From contig WPIO01000020.1 in the NCBI GenBank assembly GCA_009760855.2, positions 1,264,501 through 1,328,500 of the forward strand: 64,000 nucleotides of DNA. The letters run 5' to 3'. Positions 1 to 12,430 of this stretch are shown in pieces. The position numbers and the translations under genes were made by a program. This DNA comes from Cristatella mucedo (lineage: Eukaryota; Bryozoa; Phylactolaemata; Cristatellidae). The notes under the pieces are model-generated. The model made no database searches. It saw only the letters and a program-made list of their open reading frames with translations, and was not told the DNA's origin. Numbering within the stretch: the stretch's first letter is position 1; each line of letters opens with the position of its first letter.

Positions 1-2049
1 ATAAGATATAGTAGATAGAGTAATAAACTCAGTGATAAACTGAGCGATACAGACGATCGATAGTTCTAAAAGCTCCCTCCCGAGTAGAGCTCCCACGACA
101 GTTTGCTAGTTGACTAGTCACTCGGCACAGTCGCCCTACCAGAGCGTGGTGATATGTGCTCGTGTGCACACAAACCTGTGGATGGGCTCACAAAACATTC
201 TTTTTCTCCCCCTCAATTCCAGTAATGCCTGCCTGACCTCGAAGGCTTCAAAGACTCCTCAGCAAGCTGGCCTCAGTGCTTGCCGCTTTATTGGGAAACC
301 TATACAGTATTTCTACTGCTACTGCCCTAGTGCCTGCAGAGCCCGGAATCACTATCGGCTTGAACCACAGCGACAAGGTAATGCAAAAACCTCTACCAAT
401 TGTTGGAGCATGTCGTGCGTCCAGCTCGCTAACGTTCCGAGGTCAAAGGTGTTCAAATCCTATGTATTAGATGGAGTACCAGCATTCGTATAGCTCACTC
501 CTCGATGGCCAAAGGTGCACATCGTAATTTAACCGGACCCCTGCAGGCTGCTCGCATCGGCAGCTGCAAGAGTTGGTGAAAGGACATCAGCAATCCCTTG
601 GATTACGATCGGCATTCTACTTTGCAACCAGCTAGCAGAGAGTAGCCCCGCTGGCCTGCTGCTGCTGCTGCCCAGCACTCGAGCGACCCCCGAGTAACCC
701 CGGACGAGCTGACTAATAGCTATCCCACAAGTGATGACTGCTGCAATGCTCCGAGTTGTCACATGCTACATCTGGGAAACAGAGCACCAGTGCCGGCGGC
801 CGTGCGTGGCTGGAGAGCTTGTGTGCTGCTTCAGCAGCACACAAGGTCAGGATCTGGCCACTCAGTCAGCTGCTTCGGATTCGGGCACGCTGAGAGCACA
901 TCCCGAGCCACCTAGCGGGCGTGCTGTTAGCCCTCACGATGCCGCCTGCCCGGAGGCCATGCTTACTCTCCTTTGACTATCATGCAGGGTCGCCGTTTAG
1001 ATCTGCGAGGGGATCGGGCGAGGACCGGTTGCAGCCCTGAATGTACGGGTGGATGAAGGGGGAGGCCAGGGCGAACGAGGAGGCTAAGCCGGCCGTGTAA
1101 AGCCGTGCCAAGCGGCAGCTACTGCCGCCCGCGGGTTGAGCTGGGCAAAGCCGGCTGGAGGTGGCTGTCACGAGGCCGACTCGGTAAAGAAAAGAGCCCC
1201 TGGTTCGGGCTAGGAAGCCTACCGTGTTGATACAAGAATCGGCACAGGGTTTGGCAAACTGCAAATATAAACAATGCGGTTTTGCCTGGGCCTGTTGCAT
1301 GGCTGCGGCAGGCCCGATAGGGGAAAATCTGGCTACCTATCGCTGCCTATTTGCCTTTTGCTGCTTTGTACCGGCGATAAGGACGCCTGCACCCGCGTGC
1401 TGCCGCCGCGGCCTCGGCAGCAGCACTTGCCCAGGTTACGTCAGCGAAGGCATAGCACAGCACACAATGGCACAATGGCTTGAGCCACTCGAGCAATAAC
1501 ACCGAGGAAGCAACTGAGTGCAGTTCGGGCGAACAGAGCAACTGCAGTGCAGCCGGTGCCAAGCTACTGCTGCTGCTGCTGCTCGAGCCAAACCACCTCA
1601 CGGGACAAGTTAGCCTCAGCGCTCATTTACTGAGCGTCGCCGAAATGATGGCGGCTGGAAAATTCCCTCGAGCTCACGTGTAGAGCACTTTCGCTAATAC
1701 TCTATCTGGTGCTCTCTCCTCCTGATGACGATCGCCGATTCCGATCTCCTGATCCGGGATTGCGAACGCTATTGTCACCGATCGGGTCTATCACACTACT
1801 AAGCCACACACTGTACACATTAGTTATATTAAACCGCTTATGCTTTCCTTTGGGAATTGGAGGAGTTATATTACGATGCAACAAATCCTCGTACAGTTCC
1901 CAGCGATAGAACGAGCCTCCTTTTCGAGGGTTATGGAGCTAGCGAAACAGCTGCAGGCGTTCTAAATAGGCCAGATTGTAACGCGGAAATATTTGTTATT
2001 CGCGGCTCCTGAATTATATAGGGTTGCAACCGGTTATGTGACAATCCCT
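1..2049. other. No recognisable gene
   Basis: Moderately GC-rich sequence with short reading frames on both strands, none resembling a known protein or carrying a convincing exon. A short CTG run is at 1566-1583. Confidence 0.5.
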
Positions 2050-2188
2050 AGTTAGGGAGCATATGGTAAAGGCGCTTGCCCCGACCAAGGTCGTGGGCCG
2101 AGGTCGTGGGCTCGAGCCCGAGGCATATATGAAGCACCTGAATAGAGGTTAAGTTCTCTTAGGGCGCTATACAAATGAATTATATTTA
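2050..2188 (+). mobile_element. SINE A copy
   Basis: tRNA-like head (CCGACCAAGGTCGTGGG, B-box-like GGGCTCGAGCCC) followed by the shared tail GCACCTGAATAGAGGTTAAG ... GGGCGCTATACAAATGAATT. At least eleven other copies in this window share this structure. Confidence 0.85.
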
Positions 2189-2376
2189 CATTTATATAAG
2201 TCAAAGTCATGTAATGAACAGCTGGTTGTGCCTTAGCAGTTGAGCAGAGTTGTGCTTTATCCAGGCTTAGTACCGTTCGAGAGCTGTTGAACGCTTAAGG
2301 CTAATCCTGGACGACCGTGACCCTCCCTCGCTGTCGCTGCCGACTTCTCATCGCTGTGAATACGGGCTTGTTCTGG

Positions 2377-2533
2377 GTCTTAGCCCGTAGCAGGTCAGGT
2401 GCTCGGCCTACACGACCCAGGTCGTTGGTTCGAGTCCTGCAGTGGGCCATCCTTTGTTGTCCACTGCCAGCGGCAACGACAGCCGTATGGGCAGTTCTGC
2501 CGCCATTTAAATGGGGCTTTTAAATCAGCTTGC
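2377..2533 (+). mobile_element. SINE B copy, diverged
   Basis: tRNA-like head with GGTTCGAGTCCTGCAGTGGG (B-box) and a body ending ATGGGGCTTTTAAATCAGCT, matching other SINE B copies at 39.1, 45.8 and 49.1 kb. Confidence 0.65.
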
Positions 2534-2734
2534 TTTATTATCATGCTATTATATTATATTATATGTTACATTGTATTATATTATTATTATGCTAAGGTAT
2601 TGGCGCTCTCTGCTGCTGCAGTGTTCTGCTACTGTCGGCATTACTGTCGGTAGTCGCCGCTCGTCGGCTGGGACTAGCACCGGTTCGAGAGCTGCGTTAT
2701 CGGCCTAGCTCTGCCCAGACAGTGAAGCCCCTGC

Positions 2735-2850
2735 GACCCCGCCTGTAGCACTAGCGCTTCACGACCGCGGCCGCGTGTTCGAGTCTTGCAGCAGGCAATG
2801 CTCCATTGCCCACGGCATGCGGGCAATTAACATCTACGGCTCTCCTATCG
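2735..2850 (+). mobile_element. SINE B copy, strongly diverged
   Basis: Shares TTCGAGTCTTGCAGCAGGCA and a following CATTGCCCACGGCATGCGGG with the SINE B body. No clear tail. Confidence 0.45.
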
Positions 2851-3027
2851 CTAAGCACGCTTGCCTGCAAATGAGGCTGAGCTGAATCGGCTGAGCGTTA
2901 GCTCGTTTTCACTTCACTCGTGCAACCTTAATCTGCTCAGGGTCGGGTCTCTCGTGCCAGCTGCAGTGCCCCCCCCCCAGCCACAGGCCAAACGGGGGCT
3001 CAGCGAAACTACCGAATGTCGCTATGA

Positions 3028-3095
3028 CATGCCGGACGTGACGTGCCAGACATGCCGGACGTGACATGCCACATGCCGTATGTGACACGCCAATG
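3028..3095. repeat. Short degenerate tandem repeat, CATGCCGGACGTGAC unit
   Basis: Three to four imperfect copies of a unit like CATGCCGGACGTGACGTGCC lie in tandem. Confidence 0.75.
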
Positions 3096-3610
3096 CTCCT
3101 GCATCCCAAAGATGGCGGCAAATATCCAGCATAACATCGGCGGCTGAAATTCAAAATGCTGTTCATTGACACCTGCAGGAGTACCGTTATTTGCTCGTAA
3201 CGAGGCGAAATTCGTAAGCTTGTTCGCATCCTAAATTTAGAGATGACCGTCGCAGTAAGTTTGGAATGGCACTGCACGTGTCGCGGTTTCGGATGAGAAA
3301 GTCAGTAAGTAGCTCTCACGGGACCTTCAAGTCACTTGAACTTCAAGATTGCTTTAGTACAAGCATTGAGATTTGCTCGTGAGTAAGCCGCTAGCATTCC
3401 ACCTGTTCTACACAAATAGGTCCCCCAATGGCCAGGTTTTTCGGATGGATGCAGAAATTGACACGGACTCAAAAATCAGAATAATTTTCGGAGGCACTTC
3501 TCTGTCGCGTAGACATCTTATCAGCCACCAAAGCGCTAATCGGCACAAACCAGAGTGAAGCCCAGCGGGTCCCTGAACCTCCCCCCGCCCCCTGGACCAA
3601 TCTGCAAGGA

Positions 3611-3757
3611 TGGTTTGGCCCAGTAGTTAAGTTGCTCACCCCGACCAAGGTCTTGCCGAGGTCGTTGGCTCGAGCCCTGCGGCACATGTGAAGCGCCTGA
3701 ATAGAGATTAAGTTCTCTTGGGGCGCCATACAAATGAATTATATTATATAATAATAA
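3611..3757 (+). mobile_element. SINE A copy
   Basis: Head TGGTTTGGCCCAGTAGTTAA (A-box-like), GGCTCGAGCCCTG (B-box-like), tail AAGCGCCTGAATAGAGATTA and CATACAAATGAATTATATT. Directly followed by an inverted L2 tail, so two elements abut tail to tail. Confidence 0.9.
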
Positions 3758-4215
3758 TGCACTTGATAAAGTGCCCTCAGAGAACTCAATCTCTTTCTAG
3801 GCGCTTTACATTTGCTGCAAAGGGAAATGCAATTGATTGGTGAGTAATATCATACTTGATAAACAAACAAAATGAATAACATGGTTAGGTGTGACATGCA
3901 CAGGGTCAGCATGCAAATGTCGTTAGTGGCAGCATGCACAGTATCAGCACGCACAAGCACATGAAGGACGAGTCAAAAGGACCCACTAAATGCTGTCCTA
4001 AATAGGTGTGTTTTCAACTTCTTTTTAAATGTGGTGAAGTCAGGGGATGTTCTGACGCAAGTTGGGAGGGAGTTCCAGGCTTTGGGAGCATACGAACTAA
4101 ATGCACGGTCTCCAAAGGATTTGAGGTTTGTTCGAGGTATTTGTAGACTGTCGGATTCCGAAAAGCGGGTGGTACGATGCTTGGCCTGGTGGGGGAGTAG
4201 ATCTGATTATACGCC
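3758..4215 (-). mobile_element. L2-like LINE, 3' end fragment
   Basis: On the minus strand the sequence runs through the reverse transcriptase C-terminal motif SFGDRAFSSYAPKAWNSLPT, then a lysine-rich end, and a 3' stem-loop tail (GTAAAGCGCCTAGAAAGAGA) ending in ATT-rich repeats. 5'-truncated; only the last part of the ORF is present. Confidence 0.88.
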
Positions 4216-4794
4216 GGGTGTATTATACGCCGGGTGGTTTGACTCTGACGTTACCTTCTGCCTTCCAACAATTGGCTACCCAAACAAGTAAGGTTAGAAT
4301 TGGGTGCCTTCTTTGGCTTACTCCTGGCTGCGACGTGGCATGAAATCAGTTGCCTACTACTTGTCACCAGGGTAGACTTGCTGTGTGCGAGCTGAATATG
4401 AGTACACAAACTCGCACTGGGCCCAAGTAAGCTGACTATTGCCGACAGCGCTTTCAACCGCATCACTTATAATGGCGAAAAAGAGGAGATGAGCGTAGAG
4501 GTACTGCGATCGTAGGTAGTCGTGCCGTAGCCAGGAATCTCGCCGCAGCCGCCATCTCCATCTCTCGTCTCCTTGGCGCCACTAGTTCTCTAGGGTATCA
4601 GCTAAACGTAGTTTCAGGTCGCGGCAGCAAATAATTTTGGAACTCGGACTAAGAATGCACGCTAGGCGGCAAGCTATGCGGTGCGTGGGCGACGGCATGA
4701 GTCGATTTCTCTGCATTGAACTCGTTCCTATGGCTACCGCAGCAGCGCATCTTCCTCTAGGGGTCTCGCACCGTCGTGAGCAAGAGAAGAAAAT

Positions 4795-4938
4795 ATAAAA
4801 ATATAATTCATTTGCATAGTGCCCTAACAGAACTTAAATCTCTGTTCAGGCGCTGCACATGCCACGGGGCTCAAACCCATGACCTCGGCCAGATCTCGGT
4901 CGGGGCGAGCACCTTAACCACTGGGTCAAACCAGCTCG
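4795..4938 (-). mobile_element. SINE A copy
   Basis: Reverse complement carries the A-box GGTTTGACCCAGTGGTTAAG, the B-box-like GGGTTTGAGCCC and the AAATGAATTATA tail. A (GA)n microsatellite begins about 10 bases beyond its 5' end. Confidence 0.88.
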
Positions 4939-4944
4939 GCACAG

Positions 4945-4948
<4 letters not shown>

Positions 4949-5000
<52 letters not shown>
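4949..5000 (+). repeat. (GA)n microsatellite
   Basis: About 26 uninterrupted AG units next to a SINE A copy. Confidence 0.97.
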
Positions 5001-5003
<3 letters not shown>

Positions 5004-5199
5004 AATTAATAGATGTCTCTTTGCCGGTGCGCGACTTTCAGCGAGTGGCGAGCGATATTTGCCCGACACTACGCGCTACCTATCCGTTGATTACGCGCAG
5101 GTAATTAGAACTTAATAAAAACCAGCAGGGCATCTAGCCTTACCGTCCTGGACTGGATTTCCGGTAACGGCAGATCCGCATTATTTCAGAACGCGAAAT

Positions 5200-6360
5200 C
5201 TATGAAGATGATCTAACGAAGAAGAGAGCTAGCAATGGCAAAGTGCTCGCGACGGCTTGCAAGCGCATCGCTCGGCTGGCCGGCTCGCGCGTTCGATTTT
5301 TCGGTGCGCTGAAATCGTCTCCGATAGCCCTAATATTTCTCCTGTCCTTTGCTAGCCAAGTAAACTCGTTGCGCCCAGTACTCGTTGTTCCGTCGCGGTC
5401 GTCCGGCTGGTTAGGCAACCGGCTGGCTCTCTCTCTCCCTCTTCCTTTATGCCATGCGGCGTCCGTATTGCCACTGCCGATTGCTATAGGCGACGCAAAA
5501 TTGGGCTGGAATAACGTGTTGTGGCCTAAATTCCACGAAGGAGTCGGTAAGGTTATTCGCAGCAGCACTCTCGCGATTCTCCGAAACAAGTTTTTAAAGA
5601 TGTTCGCTTCTGCCGCGAGCTCCCCACCCACCCTGCCCTGCGTACTGGCGTTTCCCGCACGGACAGTCGAACCGCATCTGTTAATGTGACTGCTTTCATT
5701 TTTAGCAATAAAGCTATCAAGAGATATCGATTCTTGTGCCTACGTGGGCGTCTCGACGAGACTTGGAGGTTGTCCACCCCCACCGCCACCAACGGATCGA
5801 GCACCGACCAGATAGCGTGCGGGCAACGAGGTCACGAATGGAACCGCGATAACTCGGCACCCGAGTCACGTGCGACGCAGCGCGCAGGCGACGAGATCTG
5901 CGCGTGCGAGCTGAGTCTCGGCGCACAATTTCTGCAAGCTTCGTCGCTGAGGTGAATAGATCGCTGAAACGAGGGCAGGTGGGTACACGGCTCGTCCACT
6001 GGCTCTGCCACGACGAACAAAAATTCATACGCCTCTCTAAGGTGCTACGCGAGGTGTCCTTCAATTGCGAGCCGGTTGGTAGCAGCTCGGAGACGCTGCG
6101 TGCCCGATTGACGGTGTCGGTCAGCTTAACGACGGGCGCATGAAGATGGCCGCTTTCAGCTGCACGCTCGCAGTCACGCATTCGCTCGTCCGAACTGTGC
6201 GGCGGCGCCGCTCTATTGCGTAGGACTCATTTTCCTGCTTTGCAACGCTGCGTGCTCACGTCGGCGCTATGCGTATATCCGCTCCGGCTCGGCGTGCGCT
6301 CAGGTGTCCGCTCCGGGCGGTACGATCCGTACGGCGAGCGGTCAGAATGGCAAAAAAGAG
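5200..6360. other. GC- and CpG-rich island without a recognised gene
   Basis: CpG-dense sequence. Open frames of 140-150 codons on both strands (5243-5689 +, 5717-6181 -) overlap one another, which is what high GC produces by chance; none is recognisable. Could be a CpG-island promoter or a 5' exon of the downstream receptor gene, but nothing demonstrates this. Confidence 0.4.
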
Positions 6361-6929
6361 GTTAAGAGGTTAAGGAGCAGTTTCCTAAGGGGCCGAGGAG
6401 AGCCCTGCGAGCGAGTTTTCGAGTGAAGCCTCCTCGACCTCGCGTCGCGGCGATCGAGGTTGAGCTTTTATTTAAGCTGTACGCCAAAATCATGGCTACT
6501 CTTTTGCTGCTGCAGCAACGTGGCTCTCTCCACTACTTTGGGAAATATAGTTGGTAAGCCCGAGCCCGTACCCGAGCGCTTATTTTTTGCCGAACCGAAG
6601 AGGTATCGAAACGCCGGGCCGATGATGTTAATCTGACCTCTACTGTAGCTGTCGGGATTAGTACATTTGCCACAGCGGACAGGGCCTACAAATGAGTCCT
6701 ACCGGGGGACCGTCTTAAAGCAGGTCGATCGAAATCAATTTTTTTAAATACACAAAACAGCGCCGCGCACATGTGTTTTCAATAACGTAGCGGATCGTGA
6801 CCGGATTGTAGCACAGTGTAATGAATTCTGGCAGTACGCTCCTAAGGTTTGCTATTTCGGAGTGCTTATTTCTAAGTAGAATTAACTAGAACGCGTCCAA
6901 AGAGCTTCGCGGTTTACAAGCTGCCACTC

Positions 6930-7100
6930 ACCATACTTGCATGCTGACCCTGTGCCTGTCACCCCTAGCGTGCTACCACTAACCATTCGATCGCGCTTCC
7001 TTTGCAGCAAATGTAAAGTGCCTAGAAAGAGATTGAGTTCTCTGAGGGCGCTATATCAAATGTATTATTTATCATTGTTAATATTATTATTTTTATATTT
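6930..7100 (+). mobile_element. L2-like LINE 3' tail
   Basis: Contains GCATGCTGACCCTGTGCCTG, then CCTTTGCAGCAAATGTAAAG, the stem-loop GCCTAGAAAGAGATTGAGTT ... GAGGGCGCTATATC and ATT-rich end. Same 3' UTR as the minus-strand copy at 3.8 kb. Confidence 0.85.
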
Positions 7101-7371
7101 TCTCTCGCGCTCCTGTGCTCAGTTCCGATGCTCACCTGTCTCCAGCTGTAGGCAAGTTTTTTCTACATATGAAACGGCAGCCGCGCTGACGCACTTGTCT
7201 TGCGAGTAGACCGTTTCGTGGGCCCGCGTGGGCGCTGGGCAGGGCGCGATGCACTGCTAGCGCCACGCCCGGTGCCACGATTCGTTTCCTCGCGCGAGTG
7301 GCGAGCTCTAGTTTTACTCTTAGGACTAGCGGAGCGCGGCCCGCGCGCTCTGGCAAGAGTCCTCGTCTCCC

Positions 7372-7455
7372 TCGCAGCAAATGCAAAGCGCCTAGAAAGA
7401 GATTGAGTTCTATGAGGGCGCTTTATCAAGTGCATTATTATTATTATTATTACAT
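7372..7455 (+). mobile_element. L2-like LINE 3' tail, solo
   Basis: AGCAAATGCAAAGCGCCTAG, the AGAGATTGAGTTCTATGAGG stem-loop and (ATT)n end, embedded in a CpG-rich island 280 bases from another tail. Confidence 0.85.
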
Positions 7456-7701
7456 GTCGCTCGCGGCGCTGAGGAATGGCGGCGAGGCGCCCCCGTCGCC
7501 GCGCGAGCCGCGAGACGGCGCGCGCGCGGCGATACCCAGAGCTGCCTCCTCGCCGACTAGTTAGCGACGCTATTGCACGTCCTCGCAAGGAATAGCTAAA
7601 TACAGAGGTCGTCGGAAGCGCGCGCCCGTTCGTCTGCGGCGCCGCAGGTCGGAGGAAACGAGCTGCGAGACGGAGCTCTCGTGGAACGAATGAGCTGACG
7701 A

Positions 7702-7752
<51 letters not shown>
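7702..7752. repeat. (CGG)n trinucleotide run
   Basis: About 17 uninterrupted CGG units inside the CpG-rich island. Confidence 0.97.
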
Positions 7753-7754
<2 letters not shown>

Positions 7755-8960
7755 CGAGGCAGGCCGATTGCAGCTCTACTCCGAATGTGGAGACAGCGCG
7801 GCGTTGCTTCTCTTTCTTGTCTGCAGTGCGAAATGGCCCTCCCCCGGCCACCCCTAGTGGGTAGGTCTCAATGTGCTGCATGCTGCATAAGCTTGCGGCA
7901 AATCCGATTCAGCCTCATTTTACGCGAGCATTCGCGTTGCGGAAAGGGCCCCGCGGACCGCCTGGGTGCGAAAGAGCGCGCTCCACAGCCAGCGGAGCGG
8001 ATGGCAGCGAGCGTGCGAGGCGGATCGCCTCTGCGAAGACGCCTGCGCAGCGGAGCTCGAAGCCAACGAGCGGGCGGACGCGCGGAGCGGCGGGCGACCG
8101 GCCGAGACCGGAGCGTCCGCCGCGGCGGCGCCGCGGCCCGCCGCAGCGTGCGCACGACGCTGAGGGGGGAGGGGTGCGGCTCGTCGATATGCGTCAGCTC
8201 ATCGCCGCTCTTATCTATTACGACCCGCTAGCCTACCGCTCTTGCAAACCCGATAGGCCCCCCATCGTGTGCGCGGCCAATCGGTTTTTTCTCTCGCTTC
8301 TGCACCTTCTCCTCTTTCTCTTGTAAGGCCGTCTCGCGTTGCTGCGTCGATCCGACGCCATTGTGCACTGGCGCAGCCGCTGAAATAGCTCTAGGTGCTA
8401 CCGCTCGCACCGCTTCGCTGCGACCGCCAGGTCGCCGGTCGGACAGGGCTGTGCGCGCGGGCGCTACCGCAGCAGACTATTCACCATTGCCCGCCGCGAG
8501 CGAGGCACAGCGGGCCAATGCCGCTCTCCTGCCGCCGCAATGCTGCACGCGAGCTGCTATTACGTCGGCCGCTCTTTTTTTTGCTTTGTTAGTGTGGGCA
8601 CATCAGTAGCCGAGCGTAGTCATTTAGTCACATCGTCAATGCTGCTCAAGTTAGCTCGTGTCGTCGCGGCTCGGCCACCGGAAACGTTGCAAAGATACAG
8701 CGGAGCGGCGGAATTAAATCGACAAACGAATAGGAGGGAGCAGCCGGAGCGGTTACGCCGTTCTGTGCGGTTCCGGACGCTCGGCGGCGCGCTACTAGGC
8801 GCGCCGCTCCGAACCGCCGGGTCCCGAATCTCGCCGAGTCATGCCGTCAGAATGGCCGCGAGTAGCTCTCAATAGCACGCAAGACCCGATGTTTCGCTCT
8901 CGCGGCGGCTTGCTAAATCTCAGGTCTCTCAGCGTGCTTCCTATTGTACGAAGCGACACA

Positions 8961-9860
8961 GGATCGTGTTGACGCGTTCGCCGCGTCTTATGACCTTCAC
9001 AGTTATTTTTGAGGAGGACAGGGCACACTGCCGAGTGCTTTCACCCACGTGTCCAGTTATAATGGCCGCTGAGTCATTGCCCGGCAGAGTGCAGGCCTAT
9101 TAATGGCAAGACCTGAAGCTTTCGTTTGCGAAATAGGTTACGGCCGCTTTGCCGAGCATTTCAGTACTTACTTCCACGAGAGTTTTTTCTGTCGTATAGA
9201 AAAGCTGACTGCCAGAGTTGTGGAGGACCGAACCGCTGTACAAGTGCAACGACTGGTATCTATGCTTCGCCGAACTGGCCGGCTACCTAGTACCGGCATG
9301 CCCACGATCGTGCTGAGGGGGACCTCAGTATGACATTTCCTGCGGTTTGCGAATGTATGGACGCGTATAGGCACCCGTAAAAGGCAGGCTGGGCTCTGGC
9401 GAACCCCTTTAAGGGCGATTCCAGGACCCTGTTGCTTACTGCCCAAGCAAGGGGGGCGAGAGGCTGGCTGTTGTCCTTCAAGCAGGAATTAAGAGGAACG
9501 TATCTACAAATGCGTATGTATGCTGCACGTGCCTACGGTGCGAAAGTCTAATCCGTAAAGAGAATGTCCCACACTCTTGCACATACGTATGCATGTACAC
9601 ACACACTCGTGCCATCCTTTCCTGCAGTCGTGAGCTGCTTGCTACTTTCTGGCTATGAACTTCCTCGACTGCCCTAGCGACTCGGCTGTGCTTCTCGCTT
9701 TCTCTTTTTTTGGGAGAGGAAGTCTGTTGGCTACCGTATGCTTACCGAAAGCCGCTTAGGCTTCGAGTGAGCTACAGAAAGTAACAGCCACTTAGTCTCT
9801 GTGGAGTTACGGATGGAGATACATATGTAAATTAACTCAACTCACACTTTAAAACATATT
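8961..9860. other. No recognisable gene
   Basis: Mixed-composition sequence. Short frames at 9103-9333 (+) and 9168-9446 (-) overlap and are not recognised. Confidence 0.45.
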
Positions 9861-10000
9861 TGGTTTGGCCAAGTGGTTAAAGTGCTCGTCCCGACCAAGA
9901 TCTGAGCGAGGTCGTGGGCTCAAGCCCCGTGGCACATGTCAAACACCTGAATAGAGATTAGGTCTTCTTAGGGCGCTACACAAATGAATTAAATTTATTT
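9861..10000 (+). mobile_element. SINE A copy
   Basis: TGGTTTGGCCAAGTGGTTAA head, GGGCTCAAGCCCC B-box, CACCTGAATAGAGATTAGG and GGGCGCTACACAAATGAATT tail ending in ATTT repeats. One of the best-preserved heads. Confidence 0.92.
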
Positions 10001-10090
10001 ATTTATTTAAATATATATGTATATATATATACACGTGTGTGTGTGTGTGTGTGTGAGTGTGTGTGAGTGTGTGTGTGTGTGTGTGTGTAT
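10001..10090. repeat. (AT)n and (GT)n microsatellite at a SINE 3' end
   Basis: ATTT and TATA repeats pass into (GT)n. The microsatellite begins exactly where the SINE A tail ends. Confidence 0.9.
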
Positions 10091-10677
10091 AGTTTGTATA
10101 AAAAGCAAACCAGACAAACTACTGCAACCGTGGACGATGGAGCTGCAAGAAGGAGCTGCTGCAAGCAGCAGACGTTTAAGCTGCCTCGATCATGCATCGA
10201 GGCAGGTAGCCACGAGGACTGGCGGGAGGGCAGATTGCTGCTGCTGCTGACAAAGCCTCTTTATCTGCCCAATCCCCAGCACCACGGGCAGGATAGTCAC
10301 ACGAAGTTCAGTATTCCTTTGAAAAATTCCCCATGTGAGCCTGTGTAAGCTTGCGCACAATTCATAAATTAAAGCACGCTCACCAGTTGAATCTCGATTA
10401 CCTCGCAGAATAACTCGAAAATAAAAAGCGCCAGCAGCTTATTAATATAAACCTCAACACAGTGCCTTATATGCTCACTGCCAAAAAGTCTCGGTGAGCC
10501 AAAGTGTCCTGCCGTGGGGAAATGTACTGGCGGTAGAAAAAAGGAAGGGTAGGTATGCCCAGCTGCAGAAGTTAAACACAAGAAGGGGCACTCAGAGTTG
10601 AGATGAGAGAAGAAGGGATTTCGGAAAGGAAAGGGTGAGGCTAGAGAGATGGCGAGTTGAGAGAGACTGATGGATAA

Positions 10678-10792
10678 AGATTAGATAGAGATAGCTATAT
10701 AGATTAGATAGATGGATGGGTAGATAGATACAAAATAGATATAGATATAATAGAGATAGATAGAATAGAGATAGATAGATAGATACACTGAG
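10678..10792. repeat. (GATA)n-type microsatellite
   Basis: Imperfect GATAGATA/GATATA array on the + strand. Confidence 0.92.
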
Positions 10793-11820
<1,028 letters not shown>

Positions 11821-12187
11821 AAGGGAAGAAACGAGTAGATGTACGAATGACGGATGAGGGATAGAGTAGCCAGAAGAACTAGGAGGTGGGTGCCACTACA
11901 TGGACAGTGGTTGGTAGGGCGGCTGAGATCGGATGGGGGGGGGGGTAAGAGGAGGAGAATTTAAAAACCTTGAGGCAGATTGTTATTGAGGCAGAGACAC
12001 GATGAGCAAGAAATGTACGTGTGCATGCAAGGCGAGAGGCGTGTATACACTAAATCGTACAGAAAGGAAAACCGAATGTAAAATGATGGTGGAACGAGGG
12101 GCTTCTTAAGGAAAGAAAGTGAGACATCGGATAAGAAAGAACTACCGAGATAGATTAAGAAAGGGATGAGGAGAGGTAGGCAGGGAG

Positions 12188-12430
<243 letters not shown>

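Larger units (their letters stand above)
7190..8960. other. CpG-rich island with (CGG)n; candidate promoter region
   Basis: Very GC- and CpG-rich over about 1.7 kb, interrupted by a solo L2 tail (7372-7455). Overlapping arginine-rich frames on both strands are composition artefacts. A CpG island about 5 kb upstream of HNF4 exon 1 could contain a promoter or noncoding first exon, but there is no direct evidence. Confidence 0.4.

Noticed and set aside
3028-3095. CRISPR-like array
   Set aside because: Only three or four degenerate tandem units with no spacers, in an animal genome.
5243-5689. 148-codon frame with a hydrophobic stretch resembling a signal peptide
   Set aside because: A minus-strand frame of similar length covers the same bases; the region is GC-rich and no motif is recognisable.
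7868-8326. Arg/Ala/Pro-rich frames of 95-151 codons on both strands
   Set aside because: All frames are open in this CpG-rich island because stop codons are rare in such composition.
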